Shown here: positions 1 through 10,016 of the stretch, in pieces
Numbering within the stretch: the first letter of the stretch is position 1
Layout of the letters: every line of letters starts with the position of its first letter
Source of the DNA: Euphorbia lathyris
Lineage: Eukaryota; Streptophyta; Magnoliopsida; Malpighiales; Euphorbiaceae
Assembly (NCBI RefSeq): GCF_963576675.1
Contig: NC_088911.1
Location: 128,839,929-128,903,928 of the forward strand
DNA: 64,000 nt
Direction: 5' to 3'
Translations under genes and position numbers: made by a program
Notes under the pieces: generated by a model
What the model was told of the DNA's origin: nothing
Seen by the model: only the letters and a program-made list of their open reading frames with translations
The model's database searches: none

Positions 1-374
1 TATAAACAATTTAACTCAACATTGAACAAACACATTAGTAGAATAAATCAAAGCATTTAAACTTAGTGTGTTTAGAATATTTTTTAATTACTCTTAAACA
101 ATTTTGTCAAATCAAAATTATGTGGAAAGGTGTTTCAAGAGGGATAGCGTGTTGGAAAAATTTTAAAGAGTCAATAAATGAGTTTAATTATTTTGTTGTT
201 ATTTTTATTTTTGTTTTTAGTAGTGCAAACCAAACTAAAAGTGCGGAGTTGCACGTCCCTCCGCGTTATTAAAATGACGCCTATTCCAAGGGCGTCGCAA
301 AAAGAAGTAAAAACAAAAACAAAAATAAAATAAAGGTAAGGAAGGAAAAGAAGACCCTTAGTGGTCAGGGGCCC

Positions 375-627
375 TACGCGAGGCGTGCCCAAGGGGGCGC
401 CCCGCGTAGGGTAGCATTTATAGTGCGTTTTGAGTCAGAGACTCAAATACACGGGGCGTAATAGTGAGGGCGCCCCGCGTAAGGCGGTGTTTTTATTGTT
501 GTTGGAGTCAGAGACTCAAATACGCGGGGCGCAGGAACTGGGCGCCTCGCGTGTTTGAGTTTCTGGACTTTTTTTAAGTATAAAAATGATGGGCACGCGG
601 GGCGTACCATGGGGTACGCCCTGCGTG
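375..627. repeat. Four GC-rich 33-34-bp paired motifs (inverted arms)
   Basis: Pairs lie at 375-408, 448-481, 521-553 and 594-627. Each has a left arm close to TACGCGGGGCGTA and a right arm close to TACGCCCCGCGTA, starting 20-21 bp apart with an 8-bp spacer of variable sequence. Each pair could form a 13-bp stem. The surroundings are AT-rich non-coding DNA near the element's 3' side. No known family motif is recognised. Confidence 0.85.
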
Positions 628-799
628 GTGTTATTGTAGACAAGAAAAACGAAAATAACGAAAGCACAAAACACAAACGGAACTTAACAATTTCAATTAA
701 AAGAACATCCTACATTAAAAACATAAAAACAACATAGGAAATAATAAAAACAACATCAAAAAGAAAATAAAGAAAACATGGAAAGAAAAGGAAGGGAAA

Positions 800-1968
800 C
801 TATGGTTGTGGTGGAGGCGGATTGTCACGGATGTTGAAGTGGGTGTAGAAGGCGTTGGTGAAGGCGTCAAAGTTAGCCCTATCCTCTAGCCGTTGAGCCT
901 TGAGGGTATCGAAGTGGGAGTCGAAATGAGCCCGATCCCGACGTTGGTTATCCTCCAAAATATCCAACCGAGCATAAAGAGAGTTAAAATCATGGAGGGG
1001 TGGAGGACTAAATTGAGACCTAAGCTCGAGTCCGAGTCACCTTCCGCATTGGAGTTGGCTGCCCCCGAGGTCTCGCCCGGGCCAAAAGTTGGATGCTTTA
1101 AGGATTTAAAAGCGTTTTTATCCAATAGCCGAGGCACAAGGCACGGGAGGCGCTCGAGGGCCGCTTCACCGAGAGCGGTGAGGGCGAAGATGGTGACGAG
1201 GTGGCCAAAACCGAGCTTGGCCCATTTTCGGATGGGCGTGGAGTGGAGGTGGGCAGCCACGTGATACGCGAGGTCATAGGTGAGCCCATTGACACAACAG
1301 TAGAGGGCCAACAGTTCGTGTTTGTTGACCTTAGAGGCCTCGGACTTCCCCGAGAAGTAAAATGAGATGAAACGGTGGAGAAGTTGGAGGATAGGATCAC
1401 GGATGAGAGATGGGCGGAGGTTGGAGATGTGGTAGTCATCGGACCCGGTAATGGAGGCCCAAAACTCATGAACGGCAACGCCGTCGGGCCAACTGGATCT
1501 GCCCCCCTCTGTTTGGAAAGTGAAATGGTGTTGGAGCCATTGAGTGTCAATGGAGAAGGGGCGGTTGTGGAGGCGGAAGTTGAAGAGTGCGGCTCCGGGG
1601 ACATTGTTGGAGGTGAGGGTCGTGTAGAACTCAAGGACCAAGGAGGGGTACACGTGGTATTCTTTGCTATAGATATCGTACCACCCGAGGGCACGGAGAC
1701 GAGCTTCAAAAGGTGTGCCGAGATCGTGTTGATCAAGCATGCTACGTGGGATATAGGGAAGCTCCATGACAGTGGCGGCACAAAGGTCTTCATACCGGGT
1801 GGCCTCCTCCTCGATGAGAAGGTGAAAAGGAGCCCAGTATAGGTGGGTGAGGGGGGGTGTTTCCTTCCATTCGGGAGGTGGAGGTGATTGTTGGTTTTGT
1901 GCGGAACGGGAGGATCGGGCCCGAGTGGACCGTGGGGGGCGTATGTCGGCGGCTCTTTTTCGTGCCAT
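800..1968 (-). pseudogene. Putative plant transposon protein (Athila ORF1-like), frameshifted near its C-terminus
   Basis: The ATG at 1966-1968 opens 360 codons. An Arg/Ser/Pro-rich N-terminus (about residues 1-50) is followed by a domain containing RALGWYDI, VLEFYTTL and FNFRLHNRPFSI. It resembles the plant-specific transposon protein found beside gag in Athila-like and large derivative elements; its function is unknown. Around 1020-1040 the frame shifts. The other frame continues as a charged helical tail with LYARLDILED and ends at a TAG at 800-802, and that tail looks like the natural C-terminus. The same domain occurs in the pol-less elements at 14501-15352 and 18432-19245, with similar LGW and WFGFP signatures. 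Family assignment rests on pattern memory. Confidence 0.65.
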
Positions 1969-2120
1969 GACAATAGTGATGAATGGGGGAAGAGTAGAAA
2001 GACTGGGAGAGGAGTGTTGGGGAAGAGTTGGGGTAATGAATGGGAAAAAAGAAGGAAAAAGGAAGAATATTTATAGGAAGGAAGTGGGGATCCAAGTGAA
2101 ACTCGGATCCCTAGGAGGGG

Positions 2121-2741
2121 TACGCGCGGCGTGAAGCGGCTACGCCACGCGTATCCCACCTCTTGAGCTCTAATTTACACAATAGGGCGCGGTACGCGGG
2201 GCGTACATGGGAGTACGCCGCGCGTAGTGCGCCTCCTGCCCTTTTGGATGGAAGAAAAAGGCAGGGACGCGGGGCGTACAAGGGGGTACGCCGCGCGTAA
2301 AGACGGATTGTGAAGAATCTTTTTCTGTTTTTTGAGATGTATTTTGAATTTTTTTGGAGTTTTAATTCATGATATTATTGATGAGGTGTTAATGTTTTTA
2401 TGGTTTTTATGTTTAATTAATGTTTTTAGGTGTTTTAATTTGAAATTAAGAGGTTAGTTAATGTTAATTTATTATGGAGGGAGGTTAAAGATTTGAATTT
2501 GAAAGGGTGGAAGTTGATTGGGTGGAAGAAGAGGTGGAGTGGAGAAGTGGGAAAGATTTTTGGGGAAGAGGAGTGATGGGAAGTCATGACAAAAGAAAGG
2601 GTGCCATGGGGAGTTGTGATTCACAACTCCCCGAGGATACGCGCGGCGTACCCTAGGGTACGCCCCGCGTGTCCTCTACGTGGCATTTATTAGGGTTATT
2701 TTTAAGAGACGCGGGGCGTATGGGGTTATACGTCCTACGTA
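2121..2741. repeat. Five GC-rich 33-34-bp paired motifs (inverted arms)
   Basis: Pairs lie at 2121-2153, 2193-2226, 2266-2299, 2638-2671 and 2708-2741, between the gag gene and the plant transposon protein gene. Arms are again TACGCGGGGCGTA-like on the left and TACGCCCCGCGTA-like on the right. Start-to-start distance is 21 bp in four pairs and 20 bp in the first. Spacers differ freely, for example CATGGGAG or CCCTAGGG. Confidence 0.85.
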
Positions 2742-3126
2742 CCTTAAAATTCTTTGGATTATTGTGGGATTTGTTTTTATAAAAATAATGGAAACTAAGC
2801 TAAAAATAAAAATGAGAGCAAAAATTAAAACACAAGCGAAAATAAAATGTAAAACAATAACAACAAAAAAAAAGTAAAGAGAAGAGGGAAGAACAAAAAT
2901 TTATAATACATATAAACAAAAAGGTTCGAGTAATTCAAACCGATGCTACGTTTATAGTCGAAGTAGCTCGACTTTCTCATGCCGCGGCTTAGGGCAAGAT
3001 GTCCGGATTGGAACTTGACGGGTCCGAACTCCTATTGTTGAGGAGCGTTATTACTTGTCCGGATTCCCTATTCTTATCCCGCGGGTTCTGTTCGGTGTTC
3101 GCCGGGAGAGTCCTTAGTGGCCTTTC
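2742..3126 (-). other. Non-coding stretch downstream of gag
   Basis: Nothing recognisable is seen here. It is A-rich on the plus strand and follows the gag stop in the element's orientation. No protease (DSG/DTG) or reverse transcriptase signature is present. Confidence 0.5.
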
Positions 3127-4518
3127 TTATTGTTGATGGTTTAGGTGGGCCACCTGGCGGCTAAGATCCCTGCAAAACACTTCGCTATCGGAAAGACGGG
3201 TTAATATGTCCTTCAACAAGGACGTGACCGATTGGTCGTGTACATTGTTGGAAGGTGGGGCGTTCCGATTACCGGGCGCGACTTGTGATTGCCCGAGCCC
3301 GTTTTCCTGAAATTCTTGCTCAAAGCCGGATGGGGGCCTCAACACGTTATTGTCATTGCCATATGATAAGTTCGGGTGTTGGTACTGAGGCCTCCATCCG
3401 CCGTTATTATTATTATTATTGTGGTGAGAATAGGAGTTCGGATGGGAATTATACCTTTGGTTGCCTCCTATATAACTTACGTTTTCGGCATCGCCGACAA
3501 AAGGGCTACCGGCTTGGCAATTAAACGCATCATGGTCTCCACCACAGTGAGTGCACATCAGGACCTGCACACTTTTATTGAGGCTCAATTGGGCGATCAA
3601 CGAGTCAAGTTTCTTGTTCATTTCCGCTATGGAGCTTTTCGGAGCCTCTTTCTCCACAACGAACGTCTGGTGTCGCGATGGGCCGGCAAGCCGATCCTCT
3701 TGCCATTGCACACTTTTCCTTGCGAGCTCATGAATGAGCTCGTAGGCCTCACTAGCTGACTTCCGAAATAGATCCCCACCTGCAGCGGAATCAACAGTCG
3801 CACGGTTAGTGGGGGTTAACCCGTGGTAAAAAGTGCTTACCAAGTCGTGCTTTGGGATGTCATGGTGGGGGCAGTTTCAGAGCAACTTCCGGAACCTAGC
3901 CCAAGCTGCGTGAAGGGCCTCGCATTCCAACTGCCCGAAGGATGTGATATCGGTCCGTAACTTGACTGTCTTGGACGGTGGAAAATAGTAGGAAAGGAAC
4001 TCCTTTTCGAGCTCTTCCCATGACGTGATGGATCCCGCCTCCAATGAGTGTAGCCATTCCAACGCCTGTCCTGTCAATGAAAAAGGAAATAATTTCAGTC
4101 TCACAACCTCAACGGGAACACCATTTTGCCGAGAGGTATCGGCACGCATAAGAAATTTATCCAAATGTTTGTTGGGGTTCTCATGGAGTTCCCCCCCGAA
4201 TTGACCACATTGTTGTAGCAGTTGGATCATGCCGGTCTTGATCTCATATGTGTTGGCTGGGATCGTGGGAGCGACAATGCCATTACGATTCTGGGGGCGA
4301 TGCGGAGCAAGGATCTCCATCATCGAACGCGTATCATTGCCCCCGTGGATGTTGTTCACGTGTGGCCTTTGGTTTCCGTCGGGTTGGTTGACCTCGGCGT
4401 TGGGGTTTTCCATTCTCTCTTTTCGAATCCTACAAAGAGTACGTTCAATTTCGAGATCAATAGGAATAAGAGAATCACTTTTCGATCGGGTGTGCATAAA
4501 GTAAAACAAGTATAACAT
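3127..4518 (-). pseudogene. gag of the Athila/Tat-like element, one in-frame TGA
   Basis: This is the structural (capsid/nucleocapsid) protein of the retrotransposon. The frame opens at the ATG at 4516-4518 with an N-terminus containing TRSKSDSLIPIDLEIERT, typical of Athila-like gag. The retrotransposon gag domain includes LFPFSLTGQALEWL and YFPPSKT. A single TGA at 3877-3879, where the family normally has arginine (CGA), interrupts it. The same frame then continues through FYHGL and a zinc-knuckle-like CTHCGGDHDAFNC (spacing C-2-C-3-H-4-C), ending at 3127. The total would be about 463 codons. The stop fits a CpG deamination, but readthrough cannot be excluded. Confidence 0.85.
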
Positions 4519-4631
4519 ATTATCAACAAGAAAGAATAATGTTAGTCAAGGTATATATAAACAATTTATACAAAAAGAATGCTTAAACTAACAATGAAAT
4601 GTTTTTGTCTAATATTGTAGGAGATTATAAG

Positions 4632-4649
4632 TCCCCGGCAACGGCGCCA
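4632..4649 (-). other. Primer-binding site, tRNA-Asp type
   Basis: On the minus strand the 18 bases TGGCGCCGTTGCCGGGGA are complementary to the 3' end of plant tRNA-Asp(GUC). They lie 6 bp inside the 5' LTR. This site is characteristic of Athila/Tat-lineage Ty3 elements. Confidence 0.9.
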
Positions 4650-4655
4650 AAAACT

Positions 4656-6485
4656 TGATGGCGTAAAGTCTAGGTGGTAGAGTTTTCACGACGAAATGTA
4701 TATATTATGAGTGCGGACTCTATGTCTATGAATGTGATCTTTATAAATTGCTCTTGACTCTACTAGACGTTATGACTACTTAGGGGCAAGTGTACCCCGT
4801 CGTATCAAGTAATAATCCGGTTAAGACCGGGTATCGAATCCACGGGATTTATAATTACAAGTATTAGACGACTCGGTTTCGTATGTTATTTAAGCGGCGA
4901 TTACTTTGGGGTAAAGCAAGACACAACTACACACTATTCCTAACTATTGGCGACACAGATTTATGTAGCTAAAACCCTATGAAGTGGGATGAATTATGAT
5001 AAGTTATAACCACGATAAATAACGACTCTAAATGTATACGGATAATAATTTACTCTTGCAAAGATGACTAAGTGTAGTAGGACCGACCCGTGAAGCACTT
5101 AGACTACGTGATTCCTAGTCAAGGCGTGTCTAATGTGGGGGAATTAGAAACTAGGGCCCGTAAGTTCCGTGGTTTGTCAATTCCTACGGTTTCCGGTTTG
5201 TCACTTCCGGTAGGGCAACACCTATATAACTCCCTAAAGATAACCCGAATGGCGTCGGAAATCGCGTTCTCCTACACAATAATCAATTATCAATATCAAA
5301 ACAAGTAGCAAACACTAACACGTAAAGATAAATAGAGATTATAAATCATGAAATTATAAATATGAAATGTATATAAATGGAATACAACCAAGCCTAGTAT
5401 ATAGGAAGAGTACAAGCTAATTAGCACGTAAAAGGGGAGAATCCGCCCTTGAAACTAGCTAACCGGACTCAAAGTCGTCTCCTAGGTCGTGGAGGTGGAA
5501 CTCTCGAGCTTGGTGACAAATGGTGGAGCGGAACTTCGATGGAATGCTGAAACAATCGAACAAGCTCTCGAGGTGGAGAGTTTAGCTACAAAAACTGAAT
5601 CTATACTACAACAAGTAACAAAACAAGTATAGTTTGCTCTCTAGTGTGTAATTATCTCTTGGTTGCTTTCAAATGAAGTTCAAGAGCTTCCTATTTATAG
5701 ATATCAAGCAAAGGGCAAGTTTGTAACTTCACAAAGTATAAGTATGGAGCAACATTATTTAGTGCAGAAATCTCATGATACGCCCCGCGTAAGGTGGTCT
5801 ACGCCCCGCGTAAATGCCCATTCTGTCAGAAATCTCCTGCATGTGGACCAATTCGTTGTCTTGTTGTCTCAAGCACGCCCTGCGTAGCTAAAGTACGCCC
5901 CGCGTGTTTGATTCTCTGAAGTTTTATTGCTTGAATTGGGGCTTTTACGCCGTGCGTAGCTGAAGTACGTCCCGCGTAAAAGAGTCTCTGAGTTTTTATC
6001 ATTGAAGAATTGCTTGGTATGCCTCGCGTGTATGGTTATACGCCCCGCGTACGAAGAGTTGACTCAGGGAGACAGTGCAGTCTGACTTTCAGGATTAGGC
6101 CAATTATTGCCGACATGTGTCATACGCCCCGCGTAGAGTGGCATACGCCCCGCGTATGCTGAGTCAATTCCACATGGCTCCTGCGGATAAGGCAATTATT
6201 GCTGACACATGTTTCACGCCCCGCGTAAAGGATTATACGCCCCGCGTATTTGAGTAGATTTTTGCTCCTTGCTCGTACCTGAAATACAAATCTTGCGAGC
6301 CGAGTTAGCTTGACGTTTTTATTTCCTAAACTAATCAAAAGCATGGAAAATTAACAGAAAGTACGAGATTTATTTTTATTTCTGTATTTTATCAAAACAC
6401 TTTATTTTTGTAATTAAACTTATTTATTTTATCCAAAATCAACCCGTAAATCACGCTAAAAAATAGGGGTAAAATACCCCTATCA
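4656..6485 (-). repeat. 5' LTR of the Athila/Tat-like element (1,830 bp)
   Basis: On the plus strand the LTR begins TGATGGCG next to the primer site and ends CCCCTATCA, so on the minus strand it begins TGATAGGGG and ends CA. A TGATAGGGG start with a near-palindromic GGGGTATTTTACCCC is usual for this lineage. The second LTR is outside the window, so divergence cannot be measured. It carries six direct pairs of the GC motif at 5779-6248 and no plausible gene. Confidence 0.85.
5779..6248. repeat. Six GC-rich paired motifs (direct arms) in the LTR
   Basis: Pairs lie at 5779-5812, 5874-5906, 5946-5978, 6018-6051, 6123-6156 and 6215-6248. Both arms read TACGCCCCGCGTA or a 1-3-base variant in the same orientation, starting 21 bp apart in four pairs and 20 bp in two. 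The last two sit in a longer tandem repeat of about 92 bp sharing a GGCAATTATTGC-like segment. In the internal region of the same element the arms face each other instead. Confidence 0.85.
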
Positions 6486-6984
6486 AGTTCCTGTTCATGT
6501 ACACAACTAGAAGTTCGGGCATTCAACCGGAATCAGTAGATCCTTAAATTGAGAAAACGTAAAAAAAAATTTTTGCGCAGTTGGGGATAACAGTTTTTTC
6601 CCGATTGAGGTTGTTTCCAGGTAACTTAAATTCTAAATGAACGGGACCATATTTAAAACTGGTCCAGGTATTTGACGTTGTCCAAAATTTAGATTCTCCT
6701 TTTAGTTTTAAGGGTTATCACATTTTTAGTTTTTAGTTTTTCGTATTTTAATTTTTACATTTCATTTTAGTTTAGTTTATACATTAGTCTTAGGTTTAGA
6801 AAATAATAGTTGGATTAGAAATAATGATTTTGATCATTGAAAGATATTAAAAAATATGTTATGTATCTTAACTATTTGTACTTAATTAGGAAAGTGTCTT
6901 TAGATTTTAAAAATCTCAATTGAATTAAAGTTACACAAACTTTAAGTTTCTGTTTGTATAGTGATTTTTGTTTGAAGTTTTGTA

Positions 6985-7240
6985 AATTTCTGCTCATGCA
7001 GAGATTATTAAAATCTCAACTGAGATTCTTGTTTTAAGGTCTTTAGTAAATTTCTGCTCATGCAGAGATTATTAAAATCTCCACATAGATTTTTGATTTT
7101 TCAACCTTAGATGAATTTCTGCTTGTGCAGAGATTTTGAAAATCTCTACAGAGATTCAGGGAGGTCCAACGTGCAGGTCTTTGCTAGTGGGCAAAGAGTG
7201 TCGCGACCGAGATTCCCAGAATCTCGACCGCGACACGCAT
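6985..7240. repeat. Leader tandem repeats with AGAGATT/AATCTC dyads
   Basis: Three copies, roughly 70-75 bp apart, share TTTCTGCTCATGCAGAGATT (last copy diverged) followed by AAAATCTC, so each can fold on itself. The stretch ends at about 7199-7237 with a longer GC-rich dyad, arms GTCGCGACCGAGATT and AATCTCGACCGCGAC separated by 5 bp. The rest of 6486-7974 shows nothing else recognisable. Confidence 0.75.
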
Positions 7241-7974
7241 TATTTCTGTGCTGGTGAGTTTATTTTCTCCTCTTTCCCTTTTTCTCATATGCATTTAATT
7301 TCTAATTTTTTATTTTATTTTTCCCCAAAAGGCACAAAAGACACATTTTCATTTTTCATTAGTCATGATTTTTGGTTTGAAACCAATAAATTAAAAACTT
7401 GACAAATTTTTCATACTTTTATTTATTCTCAGAATTTCTGAAATCTCTGTTTTAATTCATCAGTTTTAAAACACCAAAAATTCTTTCAAGGTAATGTTGT
7501 GAATTCTTCACAAACTTTAATGCAAGGTTTGATGTTTACCTCGCGTTCAAAGAACAAGAACAATTGGATATGGGAAATATAACTAGTGGAACAATACAAT
7601 TTCCGTTCCTTGGAGCGCGAATTAACCATTCTCCGTCCTTGATTTCGAGTTCTTCGAGAACAAAGGATTTGTCAAACATGAATATTAATTATTTCGAGTT
7701 CTTGGTCCTTAGTTTCTTTCTTCACAAGAGAGATCATTAACAATTCAAGTAAAAATGAACCGGACACAAGCACAAGGAATTTCCATTAACAAGGATGAAG
7801 AATAGATTAGATTTGTTTCGTTGTGCTTAGAATATTATTCTCTGTAAATATGTTTCTATATTTTAGTTTGCATATTTTCAATTTTTATGATTGTGTATGC
7901 ATGTTCCAATATTAAATTTTCATAAACTTTTAGTTCAAAGAAAGCCCTTGAGGCTAACCTTTTATTTAATTTTT

Positions 7975-8305
7975 GGGTAAATTACACTCATGGCCACTGA
8001 ACTATACCCATTTTCACATTGTGGCCATTGAACTTCAATTCTTCCCGGTATGGTCATTGAACTTTACATTTTGTTACACCGGTGGCCATCGTAACCGTTG
8101 ACCATGATTTATGACCTTTGACTTTTATTTTTGACATGTTCTCCCTCTCTCCTTTTCCCTTCTAAAACCTAAAATATCCATTTTACCTTTCTCCATCTTC
8201 TCTTTCTTTCACTCCCTCTTTCTCTCTATGAACTCTCTCTCTAACTCTTTCTTTCTCTCTCTAAAATCATTAGTTTCTCCTACAGTCAGAACTATTCTTC
8301 TACTC
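7975..8305 (+). repeat. Left terminal inverted repeat of the Pack-MULE
   Basis: It pairs with 8975-9300 almost throughout, with scattered mismatches and small indels. It contains repeated TGGCCACTGAACTA-type segments and a CT-rich stretch. Confidence 0.88.
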
Positions 8306-8487
8306 TCCCAAGGGCTTTTCTAGGAAACCAAACAGGAATTGATGCAGCTTTAGAGTCTGCATTTCCAATAATGAAATGGAAAATTAGCAAAATGGATTTG
8401 AAACTAGAAGATATAAATGGAGCAAACAACAATTTATAGAATAATTAAATACAATTACAAAAATAATTAAACACAATTTATAATAAT

Positions 8488-8950
8488 TCATAGAAAGAAT
8501 GGAGTAGTTATGTTTAGTGGAACATTGATTGGATGATCGGAATCGGCTAGGCTTCTGAGGTTTCCGATGAAATATGCGGAAGAATTCGTGTCATTGAAAG
8601 GAGGAAGGTAAGGTAAAACAAAAGGTTTATCGATGTAATTGTCGGAATATTTGAGGATGGCGGTGGTTGTTGTGTTGTCATATTGTACACCATCAGCACT
8701 AGAATAAACTCTGGAAGCCATGTAATATTGATTTGGTGTTTGGTTTGCTTGTAAAAGAAAATCAATGGTTTGTCCAGGTGATATTGCTATGCAATCTGAT
8801 ACTAAGGGTTTCGTGTTGCTCCGTCTGTGCCGACCACCGTCAGGTTATGATTGGCTATGGAGAAGAAAAGTATGTCTTCTAAAGCGACGTTTATTAGCCA
8901 GAGAAGATAGGTTTTGCCGTGATCCACTGTCTGTGCCGACCTCCCTCACA
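8488..8950 (-). pseudogene. Captured laccase (multicopper oxidase) fragment, open frame
   Basis: Laccases are apoplastic blue-copper enzymes that oxidise phenolics. The minus-strand frame from about 8950 to the stop at 8488-8490 is uninterrupted for about 145 codons. It reads through the laccase signatures [41 protein letters not shown] and DNTTTTAILKY. This corresponds to the second cupredoxin domain and the linker after it. The copper-binding HXH motifs of the first and third domains are absent, so the product cannot be an active oxidase. No natural start is visible upstream before a TGA, although an internal ATG lies at 8719-8721. The fragment ends close to the left TIR. Confidence 0.85.
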
Positions 8951-8974
8951 TTATGGTTGTTGTGTTGTCATATA

Positions 8975-9300
8975 GAAGAATGGTTCTGGCTGAAGGAGAA
9001 ATTAATGGTTTTAGAGAGATAAAGAAAGAGTTAGAGAGAGAGTTCATAGAGAGAGGGAGTGAAAGAAGGAGAAAATGTAGAAGGAAGGGTAAAATGTGTA
9101 TTTTAGGTTTTAGAAGGGAAAGGAGAGAGGGAGAACAGGTCAAAAAATGAGAGTCAAAGGTCACAAATGATGGTCAACGGTCACAGTGGCCACCGGTGTA
9201 ACAAAATGTAAAGTTCAGTGGCCATACCGGGAAGAATTGAAGTTTAGTGGCCATAATGTGAAAATGGGTATAGTTCGGTGGCCATGGGTGTAATTTACCC
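8975..9300 (-). repeat. Right terminal inverted repeat of the Pack-MULE
   Basis: This is the complement of 7975-8305 and ends GTAATTTACCC immediately before the 10-bp duplication at 9301-9310. Confidence 0.88.
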
Positions 9301-9424
9301 TTTAATTTTTAGTTTTGTTTTTGAGTTTATACAGGCTTAAATATCATTACAGGAACATTAGTGCAAGAAGAAATAATTTTTATAAGTTGAATATGTAAAA
9401 AATACAAGTTTTTGGCCTAACAGC

Positions 9425-9560
9425 ACAAAAATCCTTGTAGAGATTATCAATATCTCTACATAAACAACAAGTCAGAAACTTAAGCAGGAATTTATTTCTC
9501 ATTGAGAATCTCTGTCGCGATCGAGATTTTAAAAATCTCTGTCGAGATTCTCGATTTTCA
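9425..9560. repeat. AGAGATT/AATCTC dyads in the host element
   Basis: Several short inverted repeats occur, including TAGAGATT with AATATCTCTA near 9437-9462 and GTCGCGATCGAGATTTT with AAAAATCTC near 9513-9540. They have the same style as the leader dyads at 6985-7240 but different arm sequences. Confidence 0.65.
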
Positions 9561-9829
9561 GCAAAAAAATTGCTTAAGTTTGATTTTTTTCCATTTTCTT
9601 TCTAATTCAAACACTTTTTCTTCTTCCACACCATATCACCTTTTAATTTATACCAATTTTTCACCTATCCAAAACACTTATTTTTTCCATATAATATTTT
9701 TGATCTTCCATACACCTTTTTACTATTCATTTTTCCCCAAACACAAACCTCCATAACCTAAATCTCCATTTTTCTATTTTTCTCTCATTAAAATCCGAAA
9801 TTCTCAAACATTATCTAGACATGAAGGTT

Positions 9830-10016
9830 ACTCACAAGTTTCCTCTACCTCTGACAATCGTTTGCATGTTGAATATAGAGCTCAATTCGACATTACTTCA
9901 AATGAGGACGGGAAGCGGTACAAGCACTTTTATGGGCATAACGCATAGTGAAACGGACATTATTGACTTTTTGATTACTCTTTCCTATGCTAAGAAGAAT
10001 AAGCGGATTACATTTC
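9830..10016 (+). pseudogene. N-terminal part of the host element's ORF1-like gene
   Basis: The plus strand here encodes a degraded segment with NEDGKRYKHFYGHN, which aligns with NHDEGRRYYQFRY in the intact relative at 14501-15352. It is cut at 10016 by insertion of the nested element, and the rest resumes at 18432. Stops are already present, so it was a pseudogene or decayed afterwards. Confidence 0.55.

Larger units (their letters stand above)
1..6485 (-). mobile_element. Athila/Tat-like LTR retrotransposon without visible pol; 3' end lies left of the window
   Basis: Read on the minus strand, the element has a 5' LTR (4656-6485), a tRNA-Asp primer-binding site (4632-4649), a gag gene (3127-4518) and a plant transposon protein (800-1968). 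No protease, reverse transcriptase, RNase H or integrase motifs appear between gag and the left edge. Either pol lies beyond the window or, more likely given the gene order, this is a non-autonomous derivative. It inserted into the leader of the older element that continues from 6486. The 3' LTR and target-site duplication are outside the window. Non-coding parts carry many GC-rich paired motifs. Confidence 0.8.
7975..9300. mobile_element. Mutator-like element with a captured laccase fragment (Pack-MULE)
   Basis: Long terminal inverted repeats of about 325 bp start GGGTAAATTACAC at both ends. They are flanked by a perfect 10-bp duplication TTTAATTTTT at 7965-7974 and 9301-9310. Long TIRs with a 9-11-bp duplication are diagnostic of Mutator-like elements. 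No transposase is present. The interior (about 8306-8974) carries a minus-strand laccase gene fragment. The element sits in the leader of the host LTR element. Confidence 0.92.

Noticed and set aside
1098..2159. 353-codon minus-strand frame overlapping the plant transposon protein
   Set aside because: A shadow frame with Pro/Ser-rich composition; the overlapping frame 800-1968 has family motifs and an ATG.
5779..6248. Regularly repeated short words suggesting a CRISPR array
   Set aside because: This is plant nuclear DNA in an LTR; repeats are 13 bp with 8-bp spacers in pairs, no cas genes, and spacers are not of constant unique length across the array.
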